From assembly GCA_008360955.1 (NCBI GenBank), contig LUCM01002860.1, positions 65,488-129,487 on the forward strand: a stretch of DNA of 64,000 bases, given 5' to 3'. Origin of the DNA: Fasciolopsis buskii (Eukaryota > Platyhelminthes > Trematoda > Plagiorchiida > Fasciolidae). How positions within the stretch are numbered: the stretch's first letter is position 1; each line of letters begins with the position of its first letter. Positions 11,387-22,989 of the stretch are shown here, one piece after another. Under the pieces are notes generated by a model. The model searched no databases and had not been told where the DNA came from. It worked only from the letters and a program-made list of their open reading frames with translations. The position numbers and the translations under genes were made by a program.

Positions 11387-12289
11387 GGCTCGCATTATTT
11401 GTTTCTGTCAGCAACATACATTTGGTTGTCTTGATTTATCATCCTATAAAGGATTGAGGGATATTTCGGAAATGATGAAGTCTTGGATGTAAGTGGTACC
11501 TGATCGGATTCCAGCAACATGATAAACAGATCGCTAGCAAATTTCAAGGAGATATACGTTAGTATAAGTATTAGTTATTATCATTCTTAGCGCCCAAATC
11601 GACGAACGGAGTCCTTTTTTAATGTTATACGTGCTATTTAGACTAAGAGTGGCCTATGATCGAAAGTTTAACCCCAAAATTTCTTCTGTTAGTAGTTTTG
11701 ATCTTGGATATTGTGCTACGGTGACTGCTCGAATCGAGTTCTACGCAGTCTTTTGGGAAGTTGAATAGACTGAAGCTGTTTGAGAAGGGTGTAACTCGGT
11801 GGTGTAAAGCCATATTTACTAGTCCGTTGAGTAGAAAAATGAATTGGTTCTCAGGACTAACAGAATCCAGAAAGTTTGCTTGCGGTTTGCGGGTGGTCAG
11901 CAACTTAACAACATGATAAGTTGACCTCCAAACACTTGATTTTTGTCGTAATGGTCATACGTCTATTTTGTTTTGATGCACATGCAAGTTGTTGCTTTTG
12001 GTCCACTGACGGATAATTTCTTCATTTCATTTGTTCCTCATTGCCATCTTCCAGTATATGGGATTTTTTCAGAATATGGTTCGGTGCATGAAAGTACATT
12101 TTAAAAAAGGGAAGATCATGGTATCGAAAGCAAAATTAAAGTGGAGAGACTGTCTTTGATTAACTGAGCAGTTGATTGGTTGATTGTTTGACTAACTGGT
12201 TGATTAGGTGAATAAATGAATGAATGAATAGTTAACTAATTAGTTAGTTAAGTAAATGAGCAAGTGAGTGAGTCACCTCACTGAAAATA

Positions 12290-12330
12290 AGAGCAGGAGA
12301 CTGAATATTCGCTGGCATAGTTCCACCTCA
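12290..12330 (+). repeat. possible relic of the hammerhead element's outer arm
   Basis: AGCAGGAGACTGAATATT here differs by one base from the segment at 204-219 of copy A, and a CCACC follows at a similar distance. Beyond that the match decays, so this may be an old fragment of the same element or chance. Confidence 0.3.
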
Positions 12331-13001
12331 TTTATGTACATAGGTATGAAAGTATTTTGAATAAACGTTTTTCTACTTCCGAAGTTTTCGCGGTACTCAT
12401 AAGTCACTTCCATCACATTGTGATATTTTTCGATTGTAGTCCAGTGCACTTTTTGTTTTCACTTCAGTGTGTTATTTTCTAGGTGGCAACCTAACTCTTG
12501 CGAATTGCTTCACCGCGCGTTTTAACAACGCACAATATCACTAGACCTCCCAGTGAGCGAGAACTTTTGGGTAACCGCAATCTCATGCACCTTCCGAAGT
12601 GGCTAAGTAGTCACAGATCATCGGTCTTCACGATGCAGTCGGCGAATAATACGACACGTGTTCACGATAAACATTAATCGCCTTGACACTGTAACCAGGC
12701 CCTAGCATCTCATGTGGAACAAAATCGCCTTAACTTTACTCACGTTGACAGTAATTCTTCTAGTATTAAAGTGTGGTTTCTATGTGATCATTTGGAGATG
12801 GCTCATAGTTCCACTCACACCATTTTTGTGGATTGGTGTCATGATTATCACTGCCACTAGACAGCATTCCGTGAACGCGTTCATCCAGTTGGTTGGAATG
12901 CATGTGACAAGATGAATATCTTTGTGACTTTCACATATTATTGATCACTGGGAACTCCCTCTTCACCTTCCCTCCCCAGTCCACATTAGTAAAACCCGTT
13001 T

Positions 13002-13033
13002 ACACACACACATACACACACACACACACACAC
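13002..13033. repeat. CA microsatellite
   Basis: About 32 bp of CA repeats with one interruption (CATACA). Confidence 0.9.
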
Positions 13034-13230
13034 TGTTCATCAAATCCTGCTCTGAAAGTCACCGGTTTGTGCTTTAATGTATGTATGTATGTGTGTGATT
13101 ATGTAGTAGCTTGAGCTCAACAGAGTTCGTGACATTAGCCACGGTCTTCGCGATTTTACTCCGAAGCCAAATGTGATTAGCAATCGAATAGCTAAAATTC
13201 TCCGCAACTTCGAGCGGAACGATGCTCATC

Positions 13231-13252
13231 TTTTTTTTTCTCTCTCTCTCTC
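13231..13252. repeat. T tract and CT microsatellite
   Basis: A run of nine T followed by CT repeats. Confidence 0.85.
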
Positions 13253-14973
13253 TATCTACCTGGTGTTGTTCATCGGCATTTATCAGTGGTTAGGCGGTGG
13301 AGGTCTGTGGTTGAATAGCTGACAACGATAACAACAATTTGCGTTTTAATGAGGTATAGATTATGCATCCATACTTCCGTCAGTTTGCGCCAGCCTGCGT
13401 TGGTATTTGAATACGCGTGCTCATCCTTCAGTCTGCACTGGATGAGGCAGGAGGAAAAAGTGAACAGCGGCTCGTCGAGTTTATCCATCCGCACACACGT
13501 GTGAATGAGTCCACGCTGGTATATTACCAGTAGGTAAGTGAATTTGTGCCTAAGCTTGATTGCGGCGATTGATATTTAGACGATCGGAGCATTAACCCTT
13601 ATCCGATAGAAAGATAAAGTGGTGAGCCGAATCCGCAGAAGCTCAGTTGCATACACACACACACAAACAAACACACGTTTCACTTTGTCGTACAACCGAC
13701 CGAAAAACCGTGTCTTCAAACTGGCACGGCAACACGATCGAACACTGCGCCGCACCGGTCTGTTTGTGCTCGCACAAATAAATGATGCATACAGTGTGCA
13801 CTATGATTCGCACTCGGTGACCCCAGATCTTCAAGGGTACACGGGAACGGATTTGTTGATTTGTTTTGGCGACCTGAATCACCAACTTCCAGCGAGCTCG
13901 CGGCAATCGGATTCAATCTCAGGTCCCCCCGCCCTGACGCATCCCATTTAGCATATCACCGTAAAATAGAAAAAAAGACGCAATATGGAACTCGAATTAA
14001 ACTGAATAGCAGTGAACCGATCACAGACTTTGACTTAGTGGAATTTTGGTTCACAAATTAACGGGTGAAAAACTGGTGACGAGGGTAATGCGATTCTAAA
14101 AACCAGACTTAAACGCGTCACAGTATAAATGACATTCCCTCCCATACCATACGACATATCCTGTGTTGTGCGTATAGATGAGACTGTTTCATGTTCTCGT
14201 CCTTTCTTCATTTCAATCCATCTCTCATCTGCATACGTACTCTGTTTTCAATTCTTAGGAAACAAGGGTCACTGTCACCAAGACTTTTGTTTCTTTGGCT
14301 CACAGTGATTTTAACGGATCACTGGGTTTCACCTCAGAAAGAGCCTGATCGTGATAATAAGGTTTCCAAGTGGAAATGAAAGGCGATTCTTCCTTAGGAG
14401 GACAAAATTATACACCTTACGACCGAGTAAAAAGCACTCTTGCAATTCACTGAGGGCAAACTGAATATCACGTGTTCCGAGAACTTGAGCCGTCGTCAGC
14501 AATGCATAAATTTGGCTTCAACTCGTTCATATCGGCTTTTAAAATGTGAGGCGCCAAAAGTGCATTGATCCAAACCGGAGTACGGCGATAGTTAGTTGTA
14601 CATGCTGACCGTCCTATTAAGTTTGTGTGTGTGCAGAAAAAATAGCCATCTATTATTGCTGCTACTGCTCCGTGGCACGGATAGTGGTGGTGGTAGTAGC
14701 GGCGGTTTCGTACTCTGTCAGAGGACAAATGAGGAAACGATAATGGTTTCGGACAAGGCTAAAATCAGCTCATCATGACAAGCAGAAACGTTTGAACTAC
14801 CCAGAAAACCCTGGTAATTCCTGTTTGTTCCATCGAACCCTTTTGTATCGTGGCAATTCTTGCTTGAGATCCTGGTGCTCCCTCCTTTTATTACCAGAAA
14901 CGTCACCGCAGACTTGCGCTGCCTAGGGCGGTTATGTAATATTTCATCAAGTGACATGTGAAGCATCTACACT

Positions 14974-15114
14974 CAGCAGCAGCAATAGTAGTAGTAGTGT
15001 TAGTAGTAATTGTTATGGCTGTAGTATTAGTAATAGTAGTACTAGCAATGGTAACAATAGTATTAGTAGTAGGAATAGTAGCAGCACTAGTAATAGTACT
15101 AGTGGTGGTAGTAG
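14974..15114. repeat. imperfect AGT trinucleotide array
   Basis: About 140 bp of AGT/AAT/AGC-type triplets, clearly degraded. In one frame it gives a poly-valine/isoleucine peptide that should not be taken as a membrane protein. Confidence 0.85.
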
Positions 15115-15999
15115 ATCACAGTGAAACTGCAGCTTGGTGTGACATGGCTGCCTACACATCTCTATGACTCAACGAGCTATATAGGATGATTTATCTTAAG
15201 CCGAAGATTCAGTCATACCTGGAGAATCAATAAGGAGAGGCTTGATGAACTGGCCTTCTGGTCCACTGTGTTTGGAACTGATCTCAGCTGGCAGCTCATT
15301 CGGAAGAATGAACGGAACAATAGTCGACCCAAGTGGATGCAGTTCCACTCAAACACTCCGTTGCCTTATGGATAAGTTCTGGTTAGAACAAAAGCTTTCA
15401 TTGAGAACACTAATCATTCTTTTGATTAGCCACTAGCACTACCTGCTCACCATTTCAGTGAATTACAAAAATAAAACTAATTTCTTACTGCATCCGTTGT
15501 CACGTCGGATAATCAGGATCGCGCCTCTCATTGCATTGAACAGGGTGGGTAGTGATAAATACTTACTCACAGAGTCCCCTGGCTGGGTTAACTCGTTGTT
15601 GCCCTTGGGTCAAGTTTTTGAGTCAAAGGTGAAATATCGCTGGCCAGGTACCTCTGGTCCCTTTTCCCAGGGAATCTTGTCATTCTTCGTCCTTCCGGTA
15701 CATGGACTATGAGAAAACAGGGGCTGTGAGATTTGTCTAATGGTAACATTAGTGGGAGAACAGGAAATAATTTGGACGTATTACATAGGCTTCAGTTTTT
15801 ATTTCACTTAGCTACCTTCTATATCCTCACGTCCAACCAGGTAGGGCAATAAGCTACCCTAGCTAAACGTCTGAAACTTTCAAAATAAATGTATGTTGTT
15901 CCAAAAAGTCAGAAATCCATTTCGTAATCACTCGTAGCCTTGATAACAGTTTCTTTTAGTTCATTGTTCGCATTTCAGTTGGTTCGGTTTCCAGTACTA

Positions 16000-16640
16000 G
16001 TTGTTAGGCTGGCATTGGGATCAATCTGATCATGTGAGCCGAGTGTTCAGTCAGACTGAATTCCAGTCAACATCCATTTGTGTGCAGTTGGACTGAACGA
16101 TTCCGCTTTCGCCATTTGCAATCCACTGAATAGTCATTATCTATTTGTCATTACATATATATGCACCAACTGATTACAACCCTCCCGAGGCTAGAGATGA
16201 GTTCTGTCGGAACTTGTCTTAACTACTACCAACTATTCAACAACGCTGTGGTCGTTGGCTGCATGACGGAGGCTGAACGAAACATCGGAAGCCGATTTTC
16301 CTTCCCGGCTGATAGGACTGACAGCGGAGATCGACTCATTCAAGTTTGTTTCGACTACGAACGGCTTCTGGTGAGCACCACACTTTGTTATAAAAAGCGA
16401 CATCGGCTCACCCAGCTTTCTCCTTCGGCTTTACAGCCTCTAACTCAGATAGATCACATTGCCATTGGTCATCGGTGGAGTGGATCAAGCAAGGATTGCC
16501 GACCATTCTGGTTTACATACTTTGGTCCGTGCTGGCTTTAGTTTGCACCTAGTTTGTGACCATGCCGAAGTGAAAATCACGCGCTCTAGGCAGCTGATTC
16601 TAACCAATAAACGCCCACTTCAATTCCAGCAAGAGCTCTA
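16000..16640 (+). pseudogene. LINE apurinic-type endonuclease domain, copy 1
   Basis: After frame shifts, the conceptual peptide reads YAPTDYNPPEARDEF near 16150-16195 and then ERNIGSRFSFPADRTDSGDR at about 16272-16331, KKRHRLTQLSPSALQPLTQIDH at about 16395-16460 and HRWSGSSKDCRPFW to about 16510. These match the C-terminal half of the exonuclease-endonuclease-phosphatase fold in LINEs, where the final Asp-His pair is catalytic: in LINE copy 2 the matching segment has QIDYV instead. The N-terminal half upstream of 16000 is too decayed to follow. Non-functional because of frameshifts and missing N-terminal residues. Confidence 0.8.
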
Positions 16641-17029
16641 AACCCTATTGTCATCACAACGAAATGCCCAGGGTCCTACCGAGGACTCAGAGTACAGCAA
16701 AGAAACTCGGCATGAGTCTAGGCTTTGTCAACCTCAGAAACTATGACTATAATTGACTTCAGTTGCAGCTTTGGATGCTTGCAAACCCGTACGTCCCGAT
16801 AAAACATATAGTGAGAGGCGTGAACCTCTGGGATGTCAGCTGATAAGGTGTTTGAAAGATGACTGCATACATCCTCAACCTTTACCAGCTGTTTACGAAT
16901 ACTGGATTGCCGGAACAAAATGTAAGCGAAGTGACCAAGAAATCTGACGGTTCATTGTTTTACTCTCGGAAGCATAGGACAGAGTTGTACAAACATTTTT
17001 AGGGAGCAATTTAGTTTTCCCACACCTAC

Positions 17030-18300
17030 AGCAAGTCCTCCACTTCTGCCTCAAACTGAGCCAATGGAGGTGAATATCAGCCTTCTATCCGAAATGGAGG
17101 TCATAAAGGAGGCACATTTCCTCAAAAGGTATTAGGCAGCTGGACTAGGTGGATTGTCGCTATCCTTCTGCAAGGACGGTGCCAATGTGTTAACATCGGA
17201 AATAACAAAACTATTTCGATCAAACTGAGTAGGAGAACAGAACTCTAGCGACTGCGGTGAACAAGAAAAGTAAAAGATCTTCATGTGAAAACTTCAGATG
17301 AGTAAGTTTGGTAAGCTTTCATGCAAACTGCTCGCAGGCATTGTTCCCCATCAAACGAGAACGGTCTATATATGCGAATCAAAACGGTTTCTGCGCTGGG
17401 CGGGGTTGCATTGATCAAATTTTTACTTCGCAAAAGATCTTAGAACATACGTATATGTTCCCCAAACAAAAGATTTCTGTCTTCCTTGATTTGAAAGCGG
17501 CGTTCGACTCAGTTGATCGTAGAATACCGCCGCATTGTCTCTCACTGAAAAGTGAACCATAAAGTTTCATTTCACTCATCCAATCTCTATATGTGAACAG
17601 CCGAAGTCCAGTTCGGGCTTCCGGCCATGTTTCACCTGAGTCCACCAAGAAAATGACTACCCCTTTCACCTATTACTTTCAACCTTGTCGTTGAAATATT
17701 TATGGAAGTAGTCCTATCCTCGTAGTAATAGTGGCATTGATATTAGCTCAGACAGGAAACTGTCTGATTTGGAATATGCGGTCGATGTTGTGCTATTGAG
17801 TGAAGATCCAAGTAATTTGCACACTTGTTTCCGATCGTCTGAACGATAGTTTACGTATGTTTGGGATGCGCTTTGGACCATGGAAGTGTACAATGCTGTT
17901 GCAGGACTGGGCTGGGTCAAAGCCGAACCTTGTTCTTGTTAGGAGACAACTGGATGAGGTGGACAGATTCAGTTATTTGGGTAGTCGTATCTAATCTGGT
18001 GGACCTGTAACGGATGAGTTGTCTTCATGCATACAGGAGGTCCGATTGGGATTTGCTAATTTGAGACATCTGTTGCATTGGTGTGACATCCGGTTATCAA
18101 TCAAAGGTTGAGTACACACAGTGCGGGTAAGACTGGCATTGTTCTGCGGTTCCGATGAGGCCGAAATATGTTCCAGGACTGTCGGTGTTTGGAAACATTT
18201 CGCTTTTAATATTATTGAAATACGGCTGGAGGATTTTGTGAATAACTCACAGGTTATAGCTAAGGTATTGGGAGATGTTTTGGGCATAGCGACAGAATAT
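17030..18300 (+). pseudogene. LINE reverse transcriptase domain, copy 1
   Basis: The peptide PMEVNISLLSEMEVIKEA (about 17060-17115) begins the RT N-terminal region, followed by an in-frame stop. QNGFCAGRGCIDQIFTSQ (about 17382-17435) is the fingers region, and FLDLKAAFDSVDR (about 17483-17521) is RT motif A with its catalytic Asp. The catalytic motif C should read YADD but reads YAVD (around 17775-17790). Downstream are GMRFGPWKCTMLLQDW, then VDRFSYLGSR, with stops and frameshifts between. The tail 18121-18300 can still be aligned by eye with the VRSVLLYGSETW region as VRLALFCGSDEAE. Dead element. Confidence 0.85.
17416..18121 (+). repeat. 706-bp tract shared in inverted orientation with 57044-57749
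   Basis: Positions pair with 57044-57749 at a constant coordinate sum of 75,165. I noticed three single-base differences (18037, 18087 and 18114) and no length change. Sequence outside the tract on both sides is strongly diverged but still the same LINE family in register. Confidence 0.85.
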
Positions 18301-21300
18301 TTTTCTGGTTTTGCGCTGGTCTTCGAGGCATGCAGTAATTGGAGGATTGTTCAATGTGATCAGGTGACGAAGTACGAAACCTAGGTTGTCCGGATGTCAT
18401 CCACGGGATGGCCAAAACGATGATTTGTGACAGTAAGTGATATGGTTCAGTGCGTAATTAGCGGGGGTTTTGAGTTTGCATTTTTTTTCTACTCTATGGT
18501 TCATCAGCCTACCACTTTCCAGTCGATCTTTCACTATTCTTCGTTTTATACTTATTTGAGTAGATGGTACCGTGAGATTGCATCCAAGATCAAAACATGT
18601 TGGTGGACTGTTAATTGTTGCAAAAACTGAACTGAATAGATCCATTTTGGATTGGCACAATGAGGTCTATCCTTTCCCATTTTTCTGATCAGTAGTAAGC
18701 CGAGCCAATCAAAAGTATTTTCAATCCTACTTTGTCGTATTTTTAAGTGCAACATGTTATTGTTCTTCCAGTTTTTACCGATCAATTTTCATCAAACGCT
18801 GCAATTCATCAGTTTTAATTATTTCACATAATTCTTCGGTCAAACCTTCGGTCCTTTAGCCTCGGAATATTGCAGGACTATGCACCAAGACAAAAACTGT
18901 GTATTTATTTACTTATTTTTACTAATCTGAATGCAGAGAGTGTGTCATCGGAATCTTGGCGAAGTGTAAACTAATAAGCGAAGAAAGGAGAAATAAAAAG
19001 AACGAAAGGGTAAAATTCACGGCACATGCTAGTTCTTCTGTTCCCCATTTCCACACCACAGGCTGTCCATCAGGATCCATGGGTCCTTTGTAGGCTTGAT
19101 ACTACCAAGTAGCCCGAACCGAAGTACAGGGTTGACTTAGGGGACCCTATCCAGAGCCTTTGATCGAATGGTCTAATTCACAAGACAGCAGGACGATCTG
19201 AGGGTCACGTAACCTATTGGGGACGGATAATTGATTGTTCAGTTCACGCTCTCTTGGGATGAGGCTAAACATCGTGGGTACCAAGTACACCACTTCACCA
19301 CGGACACCGGTGAGCACATAGCCCTGGGCTTCGCATGCTTCTTGTGTTTGGTTTGGAATTAGGATTTAGTCAGGCGAAAATTGTAGTGCATGGCTAAACG
19401 ATTATGAGTTTTGGTTCCTTGCTTCATGAGAGACGTGTGGTGGTGAAAATTAATGATAATACTGGTGTCATGTACACTGATCAGCTCTCCTCCATACATT
19501 ATCAAAAATCTCTTGATTTGCAGTGTACAAAAGCGAAATGGAACCTCGTGAGACGAATTTCATCAAGTGTAGCCAACCATATGGAACACTTGCACCCATG
19601 AGTCAAGATGACGACTTACAGCCTGTCTCTTACCCAATCAATCAGGGCTAACCCATGGAGGTCATGTGCCGGGATTCAGCTCGAAATAAAAAAAAATACG
19701 CCGCCATCCGAGTAGATACTTTTGATACGGCTTGATCAAGCGGTTAACTTTACTACTTTTGGAAGGACATGTCTGAGAGTTCGGCTTCTCTCACCGTTCG
19801 GCAGCCTGCATTGGCAGAAGGAGCCTTGCAAAAAATTGCATGCTTAATGCACAACAAATGAATGAATAAAAAGATTATTATTCCTAGGATACCAAAACTC
19901 ATTTTTATTGGTTTAATATTTTTTCGCATCAAAACGATGACAGTGAAAAATGTTACATACTAGAAGCCAGATGTGGTAAACCATTAAGAGAAAAGGAGAA
20001 CCACAATGATTTGTTGCTCGTGTACATTTTTGGGGTTTGCTTCAGTGTTTTTTGTTTTTGTTTTTGTTTGTGGGCACAAGTGGTTAATAGGTGAATCACA
20101 CAATATTCGCACCACGGACTACAACTTGGTATCATGTCCTTCAGTATCTCTAACCGGTGACAATTCTAGGATTTTGATCCCCAATCCGGAGGTTAGAAGG
20201 TATCAACTGAAGATAACTTCTTTATATGTTCACCGTATGTCACATTCTGGTCATCCTATCGATCCTTCCGATCATTTTTTCAAGCCCGCTCAAAACAAAA
20301 CGAAGGGGTAGAGAGCGGGAAAATATACTCGAAACATGTGTTATTGATCATTCCTTTGCTGACTGATTACGTAATTTCTTTCGTTTATTGTTAATCAATA
20401 AATTTCAGCCCCTTTGTTCTATGCTGAAAACAAACGCGTGTTGGAGAATAGTGTGGGGTCTAGAATATTCAATAAAATAGGATTGTCGTTGGTGATGGCA
20501 CATTTTGGACTGGCACGCTCATTTCCATAGAATCAGCTAATGGCTGCTTTCATTGTCTGGATCACACACGTCCAAGCATCCGTCGAGATAATATCACTGA
20601 ATTTCGTAGTTGATAATTTCCAATTACCATAACTTGGTGCAGAAGATGGATAAAATAATCCGTCCTCAGCAACCCTAGTGGTGCGGTGGTTGAGCGAATA
20701 AAGTGTATTGACTATCAACAATCCTTAGGTGGATTTTTTGTCCCACTAATCATCTTGACTGTCACTATGTACCCACCGACTGTATTCTCTGAATTACGGT
20801 TTGTTAACGATAAACACGTTCAGATGAAACCCTCAAATCCAGTCGAATAATAAAAAAAAGAATAATACATTCTCTTATTGCTTATTTTGTCACCTGTACC
20901 ATGATGTAGATAATTTTAGATGACATCGTGATCAACTTAAAGTTGCCTAATAGAGAAACCACCTGAGGGGAGAGGTAAAAGGAGTCGAACCCGTGACGAT
21001 CACATCCGAAATCCCATGGTGGTGGTATCTGGATGAGGCCCGGGCTCACGGGTCTCCTCCTCCTATGGAAATAACTCAAGGTTATAGAGTGAGACTCATG
21101 GAAAACATCTGAATTCACAGTTGACTTTTCGCATTGGAGATCACCGATTTCTCGGATTAAGAGAGTTTATTGGAGTTTGATAATGGCTTCATTCATTTTG
21201 CGTGACGAATTTGGCAAATTGACTCAGACAATCGACTTCTGGCTCTACAGTAAACATGCAATGAACAGGCTATCAAATAATGCAAAACTGGTGGTTCTTT

Positions 21301-22781
21301 AATTGCAAGACTTAGTTCGAATAGCTGAAGACTATCATGTTAATCAGCTTGTGTTTGCTGAATTTATTCGTTGTTGCATTTGAGGAATTCACCCGGATCC
21401 TAGTGGTGTCACAGATCATAAGGCTGAATGGATCAACAAGTTATAGTGTCATTCTGTGTATCTGTTTGTTTGCCTCCGTCTCTGTTTATCCTAGGACATT
21501 CCAGAGTTTCACACCGGTTGTATGGATCACAAGATGAATCCACGTGTCACCGTAGCACTGATTACTTCCAGACGTTCACACTAACTTAGTCATAGATGAA
21601 CCCAAGAGCGGTAAAAGAGTTGGAGGCAAATCGAACATTCGGATGCAAAAGTTCTTGTGAGCCAATTCGTCGACAACTCATCAACCATAACCGGTGTACT
21701 CACTTGTAAACGCAACGAACTGACACCACCGATCGCATGTGTTGGTGATGAAGTAGGGTTGGAGGATGTGAAAGAGGGGAACTGTTTGCTGGGGGTGCAT
21801 CCTCCGTTGACCTGGGGAACGGTAACAAACTTAACCAGTCCCCTTGTGCGATTGAAATGCACATACGCACAAATACACGGACACAATAAAAGAGACAGAA
21901 AAGAGTACACACTACGGCTGCTATTGGAATGGACGAAAAGTAGATAGATTGACTGGCCGCTATCTGGATCTAATCGACTGGTCCGGTTGAGTGAATGGTG
22001 CTTGATCCTATGGTTAGATGGGAAGTGGCTGCGCAGAGCTGAATTGATGTCGGTTAGATTATCATTTTCAATTTCCACGTGGCAGAGCTTGGGTCATCTC
22101 GTGTGTGGTTTTGAATGCGTGGTAGACATCAAAAGACTGTCACCTGTCACTTTTATAAAATATTCATTTCCAGCTCAAAAATCTTGAAGACACTTGGGTT
22201 TTAAATGAATTTATCTAACTCGGGTACTTGAAAGCAGAACAACAAGAAAAAGATTTACTGCTAATGAAAGGTTTCCTTTTACTAATAACGAAATGAATGC
22301 AAAAGAATAAATCGACTTTATTGAATTTGTTGAGGCTATGACGAGGTAAATTTGATATTCTCTTCAATAATTTAATGTCCACAAGGTGAACCCAGGCACA
22401 CACAAGTTGGGCTTTTAAAACCGGTTCGAGATGTCACGTATTGCCTAAAAATCAAGCGAAATTGGTGATCTTTTCAATGAGGGGTTGAATTTAAAAACGC
22501 CATTGGGAAAGCTACCAGCAACAACCAAAATATCATCCATCTGTGGGCATCAGCAACAGCGGCAGCAGCAGCACTGTTATTCGCATCAGTGCATTCCTAA
22601 GGATAGTTATGAGTAAAAAACCATTGACAAAGTGTTATTCCATGCATAGTGTAGTTCGTGGCATCGCTGATAATCTGCAGAGATGTTGTCACAAACTGAG
22701 CCATGGTGGTCACGTGAGGCAGGCAAACGAATATCCAGTGTTGTACGATCACCATTCTGACAGCCAAATGCTGTTTGGATC

Positions 22782-22784
<3 letters not shown>
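18301..22784. other. no gene recognised
   Basis: Short frames only. The longest, on the - strand at 21590-22078 (162 codons), has no recognisable domain, no convincing splice signals and a competing + frame of 96 codons. A box B-like GGGTTCGACTCC on the - strand near 20984-20995 suggests a tRNA-derived repeat. The segment around 19730-19880, ending in AATGAATAAAAAGATTATT, looks like the tail of a retroelement but has no coding support. Confidence 0.45.
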
Positions 22785-22822
<38 letters not shown>

Positions 22823-22922
22823 NNNNNNNNNNNNNNNNNNNNNNNNNNNNNNNNNNNNNNNNNNNNNNNNNNNNNNNNNNNNNNNNNNNNNNNNNNNNNN
22901 NNNNNNNNNNNNNNNNNNNNNN

Positions 22923-22985
<63 letters not shown>
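22785..22985. repeat. TA microsatellite with 100-N gap
   Basis: TA repeats at 22785-22822 and 22923-22985 flank exactly 100 N (22823-22922). The conventional gap size says nothing about the real array length. Tyr-Ile 'ORFs' through this region are artefacts. Confidence 0.95.

Positions 22986-22989
<4 letters not shown>

Larger units (their letters stand above)
11387..15989. other. no gene recognised; low-complexity stretches
   Basis: Contains a CA run, a T/CT tract, an imperfect AGT array and a low-complexity region of TGAATGAA/TTAGTTAG type around 12170-12280. A hydrophobic 67-codon frame at 12712-12915 and a frame of about 110 codons near 13619-13951 show no family motif. No splice-supported exon was found. 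Confidence 0.45.
15990..18300 (+). mobile_element. decayed non-LTR retrotransposon (LINE copy 1)
   Basis: Pieces of one LINE polyprotein occur in the expected order on the + strand: endonuclease (about 16000-16640), a linker, the start of reverse transcriptase (about 17030-17230), the central RT (17308-18121) and a thumb-like C-terminal part (18121-18300). Multiple stops and frameshifts mean it is dead. The peptides resemble the endonuclease-RT elements common in trematode genomes; the combination of endonuclease, a single large ORF and a YGSETW-like C-terminal region suggests the RTE-like group, which is inference. Its central 706 bp is shared with LINE copy 2 on the opposite strand. No clear poly-A tail or target-site duplication was located. 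Confidence 0.85.

Noticed and set aside
12712..12915. 67-residue hydrophobic frame resembling a small membrane protein
   Set aside because: No homology recognised, no flanking splice sites or promoter evidence; chance hydrophobic frame is as likely.
14958..15167. Valine-rich 'membrane protein' frame
   Set aside because: It is the translation of an AGT trinucleotide array.
21590..22078. 162-codon open frame on the - strand
   Set aside because: No domain, signal peptide or splice context; a competing frame exists on the + strand over the same bases. Length alone is not enough in a spliced genome.
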